In this document: positions 1 to 6,908 of the stretch, in pieces | How positions within the stretch are numbered: position 1 is the first letter of the stretch | Layout of the letters: each line of letters opens with the position of its first letter | Source of the DNA: Flavobacterium sp. UBA7665 | GTDB lineage: Bacteria > Bacteroidota > Bacteroidia > Flavobacteriales > Flavobacteriaceae | Assembly (NCBI GenBank): GCA_002483285.1 | Contig: DLHP01000008.1 | Span: 1 to 42,035 of the forward strand | Reading direction: 5' to 3' | Length of the DNA: 42,035 nt | Notes under the pieces: model-generated | What the model saw: only the letters and a program-made list of their open reading frames with translations | Databases searched by the model: none | Told to the model about the DNA's origin: nothing | Translations under genes and position numbers: made by a program

Positions 1-1
1 T

Positions 2-1282
2 GAATCATATCAAATGATTGGCGTGTTTAACCAATTAGCCATACAGGTAAATGCCATCGAGCAGCCATTGGATTTATCCATACCAGAACAAGGCTTGATG
101 CTTGCGGTATACCTATCCATGCCAGAAGTAGAAAACCAACGACGATCCTTAAATGTAATTGCAGGTATGAGAAGGGCTTTTAAGGAAGGAAGATATGTCG
201 GGAATGCTCCAAAAGGATATTCAAATGGCTTGGATAATTCTAAAAAGCCATTGCTTGTTCCTGATGAAGATGCTAAACACGTTCAACATGGATTTGAGCT
301 TATGGCTTCTGGATTGTATAATCAAACGGAAGTCTTGGGTATACTCGCCAAAAATGGCTTCGAAAGTAGCCGGACAGCAATGGCTTCAATGTTCAGAAAC
401 CATCTTTACTATGGTGGAGTTTTTCTAAAGGCTTATAAAGATGAAAAAGAAGCCATAATCGATGGTATACATGAACCCATAATAACAAAAAAACTATACG
501 ATAAGGTTCAGGATGTCCTAAACCATAGAAGCGATAAGTTTCAAACAACCCATAAAAAGCTCAATGATAATTTTCCTTTGAAAGGCTTTCTATTGTGTCC
601 TCATTGCAATAAGGCATTAACCGCCAGTTCGTCTAAAGGAAGAAATAAATATTACACCTATTACCATTGCATCAGTCCATGCAACATGCGATACAAGCTA
701 GAAGATGTCGATTTATGGTTTAATGATTTTCTTAAATCTTTGGCTTTGGACAAACCCATACAAAAACTGTTCATTGAAATCATTAAAGATAAGTTGTCCA
801 ATCATGGTACAAAAGAACTTGGGCCAAAGCACTACGAGAAGGTAAAAACAATAGAGGATAAATTAATCCGACTTCAAGATTTGTATATCGATCAGGAAAT
901 TGATAAAAAAGGTTATGTATCAGCAAAAGAAAGATATGAAGGTATACGCGAAGAACTCAAATCACAAGAAACAGAATTGAACGACATCAAAGAAACAATT
1001 GAAATATATGAAAAGGGAATTGAGAAAATTGCTTCCATCGAAAAGCAGTATATCCATTCAACTTTAGAAGATAAACGAAAAATAATTGATTCGATATTTC
1101 CAAAAAAATTCCAATTTGAAAATCAAAAAGTTCGAACCGCAGATTTAAACCCAATACTTCTAAAAATTACCAGCATTAATAAGGGCTTAGTGCTAAAAAA
1201 TAAAAAGGACAAACCAAAAAATATTGATTTGTCCTGTATGGTGGGCGATGAGGGATTCGAACCCCCGACCCTCTGGGTGTAA
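2..1282 (+). CDS. Large serine recombinase, 5' end outside window
   Basis: Site-specific DNA recombinase of the serine integrase type, which would insert or excise a mobile element. The frame is open at the left edge, so the catalytic serine region is missing and 426 residues are visible. The first ~60 residues carry the end of the resolvase domain and its long helix (PEVENQRRS, then KEGRYVGNAPKGY). A Recombinase domain follows to about residue 175, then a zinc ribbon with cysteines at visible residues 199, 202, 223 and 227, then a charged coiled coil to about 365. The gene is visibly more A-rich than its neighbours, which fits transfer. The last ~30 codons run through the terminator and the 3' half of the convergent tRNA-Val gene, so the terminal residues (DEGFEPPTLWV) are antisense tRNA sequence. 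The true functional C-terminus probably lies near residue 395. Confidence 0.88.
   Translation, partial: ESYQMIGVFNQLAIQVNAIEQPLDLSIPEQGLMLAVYLSMPEVENQRRSLNVIAGMRRAFKEGRYVGNAPKGYSNGLDNSKKPLLVPDEDAKHVQHGFELMASGLYNQTEVLGILAKNGFESSRTAMASMFRNHLYYGGVFLKAYKDEKEAIIDGIHEPIITKKLYDKVQDVLNHRSDKFQTTHKKLNDNFPLKGFLLCPHCNKALTASSSKGRNKYYTYYHCISPCNMRYKLEDVDLWFNDFLKSLALDKPIQKLFIEIIKDKLSNHGTKELGPKHYEKVKTIEDKLIRLQDLYIDQEIDKKGYVSAKERYEGIREELKSQETELNDIKETIEIYEKGIEKIASIEKQYIHSTLEDKRKIIDSIFPKKFQFENQKVRTADLNPILLKITSINKGLVLKNKKDKPKNIDLSCMVGDEGFEPPTLWV
1195..1235 (-). terminator. Intrinsic terminator of tRNA-Val(UAC)
   Basis: An 8-bp perfect stem (AGGACAAA at 1206-1213 with TTTGTCCT at 1228-1235) lies just beyond the CCA end of the minus-strand tRNA. 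On the minus strand it is followed by a T-rich tract (complement of 1195-1205). It sits inside the 3' end of the recombinase reading frame. Confidence 0.7.
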
Positions 1283-1316
1283 ACCAGATGCTCTGAACCA
1301 ACTGAGCTAATCGCCC
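1239..1316 (-). tRNA. tRNA-Val(UAC)
   Basis: The reverse complement folds as a full cloverleaf. The acceptor GGGCGAT pairs with ATCGCCC. The anticodon stem is TCTGG/CCAGA with loop TTTACAC, giving anticodon TAC (Val). The T arm contains GGGGGTTCGAATCCCTC, and CCA is encoded (complement of 1239-1241). It is divergent from the second tRNA-Val and convergent with the recombinase gene, which overlaps its 3' half. The 3' end faces the putative mobile element, the usual polarity of a tRNA used as an attachment site. Confidence 0.95.
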
Positions 1317-1327
1317 TAAAAGGTGCG

Positions 1328-1357
1328 CAAATATACGTGCAAAAATTGGTTAAGCAA
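1328..1357 (-). promoter_or_regulatory. Promoter of tRNA-Val(UAC)
   Basis: On the minus strand the -7 element is TATATTTG (complement of 1328-1335), a match to TAnnTTTG. A TTG (complement of 1355-1357) lies 19 nt further upstream, the spacing expected for the Bacteroidota housekeeping sigma factor. The tRNA starts 11 nt downstream. Confidence 0.6.
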
Positions 1358-1403
1358 GCGCTGGGCTAAAAATTATTTTTCGTTTTTTTTTTACGCACTT
1401 TTA

Positions 1404-1434
1404 TTGGCGCGTTACATTTTTCGTCTTACTTTTG
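1404..1434 (+). promoter_or_regulatory. Promoter of tRNA-Val(GAC)
   Basis: TTG at 1404-1406, 20-nt spacer, then TACTTTTG at 1427-1434, a full TAnnTTTG match. The tRNA begins 7 nt after the element. Confidence 0.6.
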
Positions 1435-1441
1435 CAGTCAA

Positions 1442-1519
1442 GGGTGATTAGCTCAGCTGGTTCAGAGCACTACCTCGACAAGGTAGGGGTCACTGGTTCG
1501 AACCCAGTATTACCCACCA
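1442..1519 (+). tRNA. tRNA-Val(GAC)
   Basis: Full cloverleaf with acceptor GGGTGAT/ATTACCC (one G-T pair), anticodon stem CTACC/GGTAG, loop TCGACAA, anticodon GAC (Val), T loop GGTTCGAACCC and encoded CCA at 1517-1519. The residue 5' of the anticodon (position 33) is C rather than the near-universal U. The gene is divergent from tRNA-Val(UAC). Confidence 0.93.
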
Positions 1520-1550
1520 AAAGGACAAATCTCTAGTTTGTCCTTTTTTT
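1519..1550 (+). terminator. Intrinsic terminator of tRNA-Val(GAC)
   Basis: Stem AAGGACAAA (1521-1529) with TTTGTCCTT (from 1537), followed by a run of T to 1550. The stem core AGGACAAA is identical to that of the terminator after the other tRNA-Val. Confidence 0.8.
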
Positions 1551-1597
1551 GTGCCTTGTTGTTTCCCGGCAAACGAATGCTAAATTTTGCTTAAATG

Positions 1598-1628
1598 TTT
1601 GCCATGGCTCGTCATGTTGCTACATTTG
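1598..1628 (+). promoter_or_regulatory. Promoter of the ABC exporter gene
   Basis: TTTG at 1598-1601, a 19-nt spacer and TACATTTG at 1621-1628: a full match in both boxes. The expected start of transcription is about 1635. This rules out translation from the upstream ATG at 1549 and supports the ATG at 1645. Confidence 0.75.
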
Positions 1629-1644
1629 CCCTAAACTTCTTAAC

Positions 1645-3435
1645 ATGGCACGCCACAAAATAGAAAATGACCTTCCCAAGTCAAAACTAACCGCCTCTTC
1701 CTTAAACAAAGCCGCACTCATCTTTTCATACGGTGGCAGCCACCGCTGGAAATTCTATGTGGGTTTGGTTTTCTTGCTCCTCACTGGCGCCACGGCCCTC
1801 GCCTTTCCTAAACTCATCGGTATGCTCGTAGATTGTGCCAAGAACAAAGACATGGCGCAGGCCAACCAGATCGCACTGGGACTCGTGGGCATATTGTTCC
1901 TGCAATCGTTCTTTTCTTTTTTCAGGTTGTCTTTGTTCGTGAATTTTACCGAGAATACGCTCGCCAACATTCGTCTCGCTTTATACAGCAACCTAGTACG
2001 ATTGCCCATGACTTTCTTTGCACAAAAGCGCGTGGGCGAGCTCAACAGCCGGCTCAGTTCAGACATCGCTCAGATTCAGGATACTTTAACCACCACCATC
2101 GCCGAGTTCTTGCGACAGTTCATCCTGATTGTGGGCGGGGTCATTTTCCTGGCTGTCATCAGCCCGAAACTGACTTTGATGATGCTTTCTATTGTACCGC
2201 TGGTGGCCATCGCTGCGGTGATATTCGGTAGATTTATTCGAAAGTATTCTAAGAAAACACAGGACACTATTGCCGAGAGCCAGGTAATAGTAGAAGAAAC
2301 GCTGCAAGGCATCAGCAATGTCAAGGCATTTGCCAATGAATGGTATGAAATCGGCAGGTACCGCGCCAAGATCAATGAGATTGTCAAGATTGCCATCAAG
2401 GGCGGACAATACCGTGGCTACTTTGCCTCGTTCATCATCATGTGCCTTTTCGGTGCCATTGTCGCTGTGGTGTGGTTTGGCGTGACACTCATCATCAGCG
2501 GTGAAATGAAAGATGTGGGCGAGTTGATTTCGTTCGTCCTGTACTCTATATTCGTAGGTGCTTCGTTTGGTGGTATCGCCGAATTGTACGCCCAAATCCA
2601 AAAAGCAGTCGGCGCGACCGAAAGGGTTTTTGAATTGCTCGAAGAAACACCTGAAAAAACCAATGCGCTACGCAACGAAAAACTCGAGAAAATCAAAGGC
2701 GAAGTCGAATTCAGCCATGTCGCGTTCAGCTATCCGTCGCGCAAGGAAATTAAGGTATTGCAGGATGTGAGCTTTGCGGCCGGTTCGGGCCAGAAGATTG
2801 CCATTGTCGGGCCAAGCGGTGTCGGAAAATCAACCATTGCCGCATTGCTGTTGCGTTTTTACGATATCGAAGGCGGAGAAATCCTCATCGATGGCAAGAA
2901 CATTTACGATTATGATCTCGAACAATTGCGCGGCAACATGAGCATCGTACCGCAGGATGTTATTTTATTTGGCGGCACCATCCGCGAAAACATCGCCTAT
3001 GGCAAACCCGACGCGACCGATAAAGAAATTCTCCTGGCTGCCCAACAAGCCAACGCGCTCAATTTCATTGAAGGATTCCCTGAAAAGTTCGAAACTATTG
3101 TAGGCGAACGCGGCATCAAACTTTCGGGCGGACAACGTCAACGCATTGCCATCGCGCGCGCGCTACTCAAAAACCCAAGCATCCTGATTTTGGACGAAGC
3201 CACGTCTTCACTCGACAGTGAAAGCGAAAAACTCGTACAGGAAGCCTTAGAAGTGTTGATGGAAGGTCGCACGAGCATCATCATCGCGCACCGTTTGTCT
3301 ACCATCCGCAACGCCGACCAGATTTTGGTGCTTGATGCCGGACGCATTACGGAACGCGGTACGCATAAGGAACTGCTGGAATTAGAAAATGGATTGTATA
3401 AGAATTTGAGCAATCTGCAGTTTAGCAATTCCTAG
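1645..3435 (+). CDS. ABC transporter, fused permease and ATPase
   Basis: ATP-driven exporter half-transporter of the MsbA/LmrA (ABCB-like) type, expected to work as a homodimer in the inner membrane; the substrate is not evident. The 596-residue protein has an N-terminal six-helix membrane domain (about residues 35-300) and a C-terminal ATPase. Visible motifs are Walker A GPSGVGKST (about 389-397), the Q-loop in IVPQDV, signature LSGGQRQR (about 493), Walker B ILILDEATS (about 513-521) and the H-loop AHRLS (about 548). The start at 1645 is chosen because a consensus promoter lies at 1598-1628; a longer frame from 1549 would begin upstream of it. The gene is monocistronic and converges on proline dehydrogenase. 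Lipid A or drug export are both possible; the sequence does not decide. Confidence 0.93.
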   Translation: MARHKIENDLPKSKLTASSLNKAALIFSYGGSHRWKFYVGLVFLLLTGATALAFPKLIGMLVDCAKNKDMAQANQIALGLVGILFLQSFFSFFRLSLFVNFTENTLANIRLALYSNLVRLPMTFFAQKRVGELNSRLSSDIAQIQDTLTTTIAEFLRQFILIVGGVIFLAVISPKLTLMMLSIVPLVAIAAVIFGRFIRKYSKKTQDTIAESQVIVEETLQGISNVKAFANEWYEIGRYRAKINEIVKIAIKGGQYRGYFASFIIMCLFGAIVAVVWFGVTLIISGEMKDVGELISFVLYSIFVGASFGGIAELYAQIQKAVGATERVFELLEETPEKTNALRNEKLEKIKGEVEFSHVAFSYPSRKEIKVLQDVSFAAGSGQKIAIVGPSGVGKSTIAALLLRFYDIEGGEILIDGKNIYDYDLEQLRGNMSIVPQDVILFGGTIRENIAYGKPDATDKEILLAAQQANALNFIEGFPEKFETIVGERGIKLSGGQRQRIAIARALLKNPSILILDEATSSLDSESEKLVQEALEVLMEGRTSIIIAHRLSTIRNADQILVLDAGRITERGTHKELLELENGLYKNLSNLQFSNS

Positions 3436-3485
3436 ATTTTAAGCAGAAACGCGAAGACGAATGAAGTGTTGCGAAATTGAACACT

Positions 3486-3543
3486 AATGGCACGAATTTT
3501 CACGAATCAACCGCAATTGAAATTCGTGAAAATTCGTGCCATT
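3486..3543. terminator. 22-bp perfect inverted repeat between convergent genes
   Basis: A left arm at 3486-3507 (AATGGCACGAATTTTCAC and 4 more bases) pairs perfectly with a right arm at 3522-3543 across a 14-nt loop. It lies between two convergent genes and could end transcription in both directions, although no clear T tract follows on either strand. The stem is much longer than the terminators elsewhere in the window, and each arm repeats CACGAAT within itself, so a dispersed repeat element is an alternative. Confidence 0.6.
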
Positions 3544-3565
3544 CATGTTAGCTGTTTTGGTGTCG

Positions 3566-4735
3566 CTACTTCCCTTTCCTTCTATCCCGCTCGGTCTTAA
3601 TCAAAGTTAATTCACGGCTGGTTTGTCCGGCTACCGAAGTGTTTTCCTCCGCGCGACGGATCAAGTATGGCATCACATCGCGAACGGGCCCAAAAGGCAA
3701 ATATTTTGCAACATTGTAACCGTGTGCCGCCAGGTTGTAGCTGATATTGTCACTCATGCCGTACAATTGCCCAAACCAAATGCGGTCGTCATTTTTGGAG
3801 ATGTTTTTCTGCTGCATGAGTTCCATAAGCTTGTATGAACTCTCCTCATTGTGCGTCCCGGCAAAGATAGCCATGGTTTCGAGGTGTTCTATCATATAAT
3901 GTACAGCGGCGTCATAGTTGATATCGGTGGCTTCTTTGGAAACGCAAATCGGAGACGGATAACCTTTTTCCTCGGCGCGTTTCATTTCCTTTTCCATATA
4001 GGCGCCGCGCACGAGCTTCATCCCGATGTAAAAGCCTTCGGTTTTGGCCAGGTCATGCAATTTGCTGAGGTAATCCAATCGGTCCCAGCGGTACATTTGC
4101 AGCGTGTTGAAAACGATGGCTTTTTCTTTGTTGTATTTGCGCATCATGTCGGTCACCAAATCATCGGCGGCATCTTGCATCCAGCTTTCCTCGCCGTCGA
4201 TAAGCAAGGCCACATTCTTTTGGTGTGCGGCTTTACAGACGGTGTCGAAACGTTCGATCACGCGGTTCCACTCGGCCTGTTCGTCGGCATTTAGTTTTTG
4301 GTTTTCTCCGAGTTTTTCGTAGAGTTCAAATCGGCCAAATCCGGTGGGTTTGAATACTGCGAACGGAATCGCCTCGCGCTCTTTGGCGAATTCAATCGTC
4401 TTTAACGTCATTTCAAGAGCGGCGTCGAACTGGGCTTCTTCCTCCTTGCCTTCTACCGAATAATCGAGCACCGAAGAAACACCCTTGGTGTACATCTTAT
4501 CCACCACAGTCAGGCAGTCATTTTCATTCACGCCACCGCAAAAATGGTCAAATACCGTAGCCCGGATCAGGCCTTCTACAGGCAAATGCGCCTTGATAGC
4601 GAAGTTGGTGACGGCTGTCCCGATACGAACAAGCGGTTCATTGTCGATCATTTTAAAAAGAAAATAAGCGCGGTCGAGTTCAGTATCGGTCTTGAGTGAA
4701 AACGCGACTTGGGTGTTGTTGAAGATTTTTTCCAT
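3566..4735 (-). CDS. Proline dehydrogenase
   Basis: FAD-dependent oxidation of L-proline to pyrroline-5-carboxylate, the first step of proline catabolism, normally at the inner face of the membrane with electrons passed to quinone. The 389-residue protein is a stand-alone PRODH barrel rather than a PutA fusion. Visible family motifs are FAVFKPTGFGR, the FAD/substrate strand GMKLVRGAYMEKE, AGTHNEES, and the C-terminal proline-binding helix with YLIRRAEENTS. The partner P5C dehydrogenase is not in the window. A TATCTTTG promoter element lies about 30 nt upstream, and the gene appears to be a single-gene unit. The start at 4735 is the only good ATG before the conserved part. Confidence 0.93.
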   Translation of the reverse strand: MEKIFNNTQVAFSLKTDTELDRAYFLFKMIDNEPLVRIGTAVTNFAIKAHLPVEGLIRATVFDHFCGGVNENDCLTVVDKMYTKGVSSVLDYSVEGKEEEAQFDAALEMTLKTIEFAKEREAIPFAVFKPTGFGRFELYEKLGENQKLNADEQAEWNRVIERFDTVCKAAHQKNVALLIDGEESWMQDAADDLVTDMMRKYNKEKAIVFNTLQMYRWDRLDYLSKLHDLAKTEGFYIGMKLVRGAYMEKEMKRAEEKGYPSPICVSKEATDINYDAAVHYMIEHLETMAIFAGTHNEESSYKLMELMQQKNISKNDDRIWFGQLYGMSDNISYNLAAHGYNVAKYLPFGPVRDVMPYLIRRAEENTSVAGQTSRELTLIKTERDRRKGK

Positions 4736-4765
4736 GGTGGCTTGATGGTGGCTTTAATAATGGTG

Positions 4766-4773
4766 CAAAGATA
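4766..4773 (-). promoter_or_regulatory. -7 element of proline dehydrogenase gene
   Basis: The minus strand reads TATCTTTG here, a full match to TAnnTTTG, 30 nt before the ATG. No convincing -33 TTG is seen at the expected distance. Confidence 0.5.
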
Positions 4774-4835
4774 AACAGAGTCACCTAATAAATGGCTAAT
4801 CTCCGAACACTTTTTGAGCGCTCAGATGGGCTGAA

Positions 4836-4870
4836 AATAAAAAATCCCGCCAACTGGATTGACGGGATTT
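4836..4870 (-). terminator. Intrinsic terminator of the DUF4142 gene
   Basis: On the minus strand, 20 nt after the stop codon, AAATCCCG pairs with CGGGATTT (arms 4863-4870 and 4842-4849), followed by a T-rich tract (complement of 4836-4844). Confidence 0.75.
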
Positions 4871-4889
4871 GCTTTGGATTTTGCGTGGC

Positions 4890-5390
4890 TTAGTATAATT
4901 GCTGTACGTCTGTGAGTTGCGCCTCGAGCATGGGTAGGAACTCTTTGGCGAGGCTGGCCGTTTCTTTACTTTTGCTCGTGGAGGCTTGTTTGAAAAGCGC
5001 AATGTCTTTTTCAAGGTCGGCCACTGTTCTATTGATGTACGCCCTATTAAAATCAGGTCCGCTCAACTTTGAAAGTTTGTTCCCAACTTTCGGGTCGATA
5101 TAATTAACCGATTTTGGGAATACCGCATTTCTCGAAGCGCCCAATGGTTTGATGGCCTTATACATTTCATTCTGGTCTTTGACCATTCGTTTGCCAAACT
5201 GCCTCATTTGCGGCGTAGTCCCTTTCTTAATCGCCAGCTTGGCATTGTCTGTGGCGATCATACGGCCGTTGAATGCCTGTAAAAGAAATTGGGCGTCGCC
5301 CACGGGCGCTGTGTTTTTTTGCTGGGCACAGAGCGTGGATCCAATTAGAAATAGGAAGATCATTGAAAATTTAAAAGGAATAGCGCCCAT
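4890..5390 (-). CDS. DUF4142 (ferritin-like fold) exported protein
   Basis: Small secreted or periplasmic protein of the DUF4142 family, helical and of unsettled function. The 166 residues begin with a signal peptide (hydrophobic stretch FSMIFLFLIGSTLCA, cleavage predicted before QQKN). The mature part has long amphipathic helices with DAQFLLQAFNGRMIATDNAK near its start and a conserved region around FGKRMVKDQNEMYK. I chose the ATG at 5390. The longer frame would need a TTG start at 5414 and would put eight polar residues before the signal peptide. A -7 element TAGATTTG lies 43 nt upstream and a clear terminator follows the stop. The gene stands alone. Confidence 0.8.
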   Translation of the reverse strand: MGAIPFKFSMIFLFLIGSTLCAQQKNTAPVGDAQFLLQAFNGRMIATDNAKLAIKKGTTPQMRQFGKRMVKDQNEMYKAIKPLGASRNAVFPKSVNYIDPKVGNKLSKLSGPDFNRAYINRTVADLEKDIALFKQASTSKSKETASLAKEFLPMLEAQLTDVQQLY

Positions 5391-5433
5391 GGTCGTTTTT
5401 TTGTTGCAGTTCAAAATTGCAAAAATCGCTATG

Positions 5434-5441
5434 CAAATCTA
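5434..5441 (-). promoter_or_regulatory. -7 element of the DUF4142 gene
   Basis: The minus strand reads TAGATTTG, a full TAnnTTTG match, placed to start transcription about 37 nt before the ATG at 5390. Confidence 0.5.
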
Positions 5442-5554
5442 TTGTGTGATTCCTGCCAAATATTTTAAAATTAAACACTTTGTCATTCTCTCATTTTTAT
5501 GTGCGGATTCCCGAAAAAAATCGCTTATTTTGCGGGGCAATTTACACACAGCCC

Positions 5555-6622
5555 ATGCAATCCATCAACGCCAACGGCTATCCGATCCATTTCGGAACAA
5601 GCGGTTACGAAGCTTTGAACCAGCTCATCACCCACCAAAAATACTCGTCGGTTTTTATTCTGACCGACAGCCATTCTAATGATTACTGCCTGCCCAAATT
5701 ACTGCCCAAACTCGCCGTTGATATTCCTATAGAAATTATAGAGTTTGAGTCGGGCGAAAATGCCAAAAACATCGATACCTGTGTAGAGGTCTGGAAAATC
5801 CTCACCGAACTCGGTGCCGACCGCAAAAGCCTGCTGGTCAACCTGGGCGGTGGCGTGGTAACCGATTTGGGTGGTTTTGTGGCGTCTACCTTTAAACGTG
5901 GGATTGACTTTGTAAACATCCCAACGACTTTGCTGGCCATGGTAGACGCTTCAGTAGGTGGGAAAAATGGTGTGGACCTCGGTGCTCTCAAAAACCAAAT
6001 CGGCGTCATCAACACACCGGCATTGCTGGTCATTGATACGAGCTACCTCGAAACGTTGCCGCAAAACGAAATGCGTTCGGGACTTGCCGAAATGCTCAAG
6101 CACGGTTTGGTGTACGACAAAGCCTATTGGGAAAAGTTCCTGGATTTGAAGGCGATTGATTTTGCCGATTTCGATGCGTTGATTTACGACTCGATTGTCA
6201 TTAAAAATGACATTGTAAGCCAGGATCCAACTGAGAACGGCATCCGCAAAGCGCTCAATTTCGGGCATACTTTGGGTCATGCGATAGAAAGTTATTTCCT
6301 CGAAAGCGACGGTAAAGAAACTTTGCTGCACGGAGAAGCCATCGCAGCAGGAATGGTACTTGAGGCGTTCATCTCCTGGAAAAAAGGCTTGCTTACTGAG
6401 CCAGAATTCACGCAGGTAAAAGACACGATTTTCGCTGTGTTCAACCCTATTCTGTTCGAAGAAAACGACTATGCGCCCATCTTTGCGCTGCTCATCCACG
6501 ATAAAAAAAATGAATACGGAAAGGTACAGTTTGCGTTGCTCGACGGCATCGGTAAAATAAAAATCAACCAAACCGTTGAAAACGAACTGATTGAAGCGGC
6601 TTTTAAAAACTACAAATCTTAA
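5555..6622 (+). CDS. aroB: 3-dehydroquinate synthase
   Basis: Converts DAHP to 3-dehydroquinate, the second step of the shikimate pathway, in the cytosol with NAD and a divalent metal. From the chosen start the protein has 355 residues, the usual length. Visible are the NAD-binding segment NLGGGVVTDLGGF (about 96-108), IPTTLLAMVDASVGGKNGV (about 122-140), and the metal ligands E179 (in GLAEMLKHG), H238 (in NFGHTLGHA) and H259 (in LLHGEA). An upstream in-frame ATG at 5480 would add 25 residues that overlap a promoter-like TTATTTTG at 5525-5532, so 5555 is preferred. No other aromatic biosynthesis gene is adjacent. Confidence 0.95.
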   Translation: MQSINANGYPIHFGTSGYEALNQLITHQKYSSVFILTDSHSNDYCLPKLLPKLAVDIPIEIIEFESGENAKNIDTCVEVWKILTELGADRKSLLVNLGGGVVTDLGGFVASTFKRGIDFVNIPTTLLAMVDASVGGKNGVDLGALKNQIGVINTPALLVIDTSYLETLPQNEMRSGLAEMLKHGLVYDKAYWEKFLDLKAIDFADFDALIYDSIVIKNDIVSQDPTENGIRKALNFGHTLGHAIESYFLESDGKETLLHGEAIAAGMVLEAFISWKKGLLTEPEFTQVKDTIFAVFNPILFEENDYAPIFALLIHDKKNEYGKVQFALLDGIGKIKINQTVENELIEAAFKNYKS

Positions 6623-6666
6623 TATTTTTTTAATAAAAATGATAACCAATCATTTGGTTTATTTTT

Positions 6667-6674
6667 TACATTTG
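6667..6674 (+). promoter_or_regulatory. -7 element upstream of the polyamine cluster
   Basis: TACATTTG, a full TAnnTTTG match. The predicted transcription start is about 6681, leaving a leader of about 228 nt before the arginine decarboxylase gene. No matching -33 box is seen at the ideal distance. Confidence 0.5.
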
Positions 6675-6679
6675 CGCTC

Positions 6680-6859
6680 ATGAACAGACCCACCAGCAAC
6701 AAAACCGTTGATTTTACTGCCACTCGTGGTTGTAAGAATTTCATCGGTTTCCTCCAAAAGCTTTTTGCTGTAAACGGGTTGTCGTTTTTTGACGTTTTTG
6801 CCTATTCTAACGCATACCAGGAGAAATTACCCATCATTTACGCAAACATCAGGGTTTGA
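6680..6859 (+). other. Leader of decarboxylase mRNA, with a 59-codon ORF
   Basis: An ATG-to-TGA frame of 59 residues (starts MNRPTSNKTV, ends YANIRV) fills most of the 229-nt gap before the arginine decarboxylase. I recognise no family. The promoter element ends only 5 nt before this ATG, so it would be translated only as a leaderless message, if at all. The alternative is a regulatory 5' leader. AACCGTT (6703-6709), AAACGGGTTG (6772-6781) and CAACCGTTT (6875-6883, in a run of seven T) can pair in two mutually exclusive ways, like an attenuator. Confidence 0.35.
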
Positions 6860-6908
6860 ATTTAGAGGAAAGACCAACCGTTTTTTTAATCTAAAATCCT
6901 ATCGCTAA

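Noticed and set aside
1549..1644. N-terminal extension of the ABC transporter
   Set aside because: It begins in the tRNA terminator and upstream of the consensus promoter at 1598-1628, and has no membrane-protein character.
4796..5014. 72-codon minus-strand frame covering the DUF4142 3' end
   Set aside because: It overlaps the real gene in another frame and runs through its terminator.
5951..6649. 232-codon minus-strand frame opposite aroB
   Set aside because: Antisense shadow of a clear aroB with all metal ligands.
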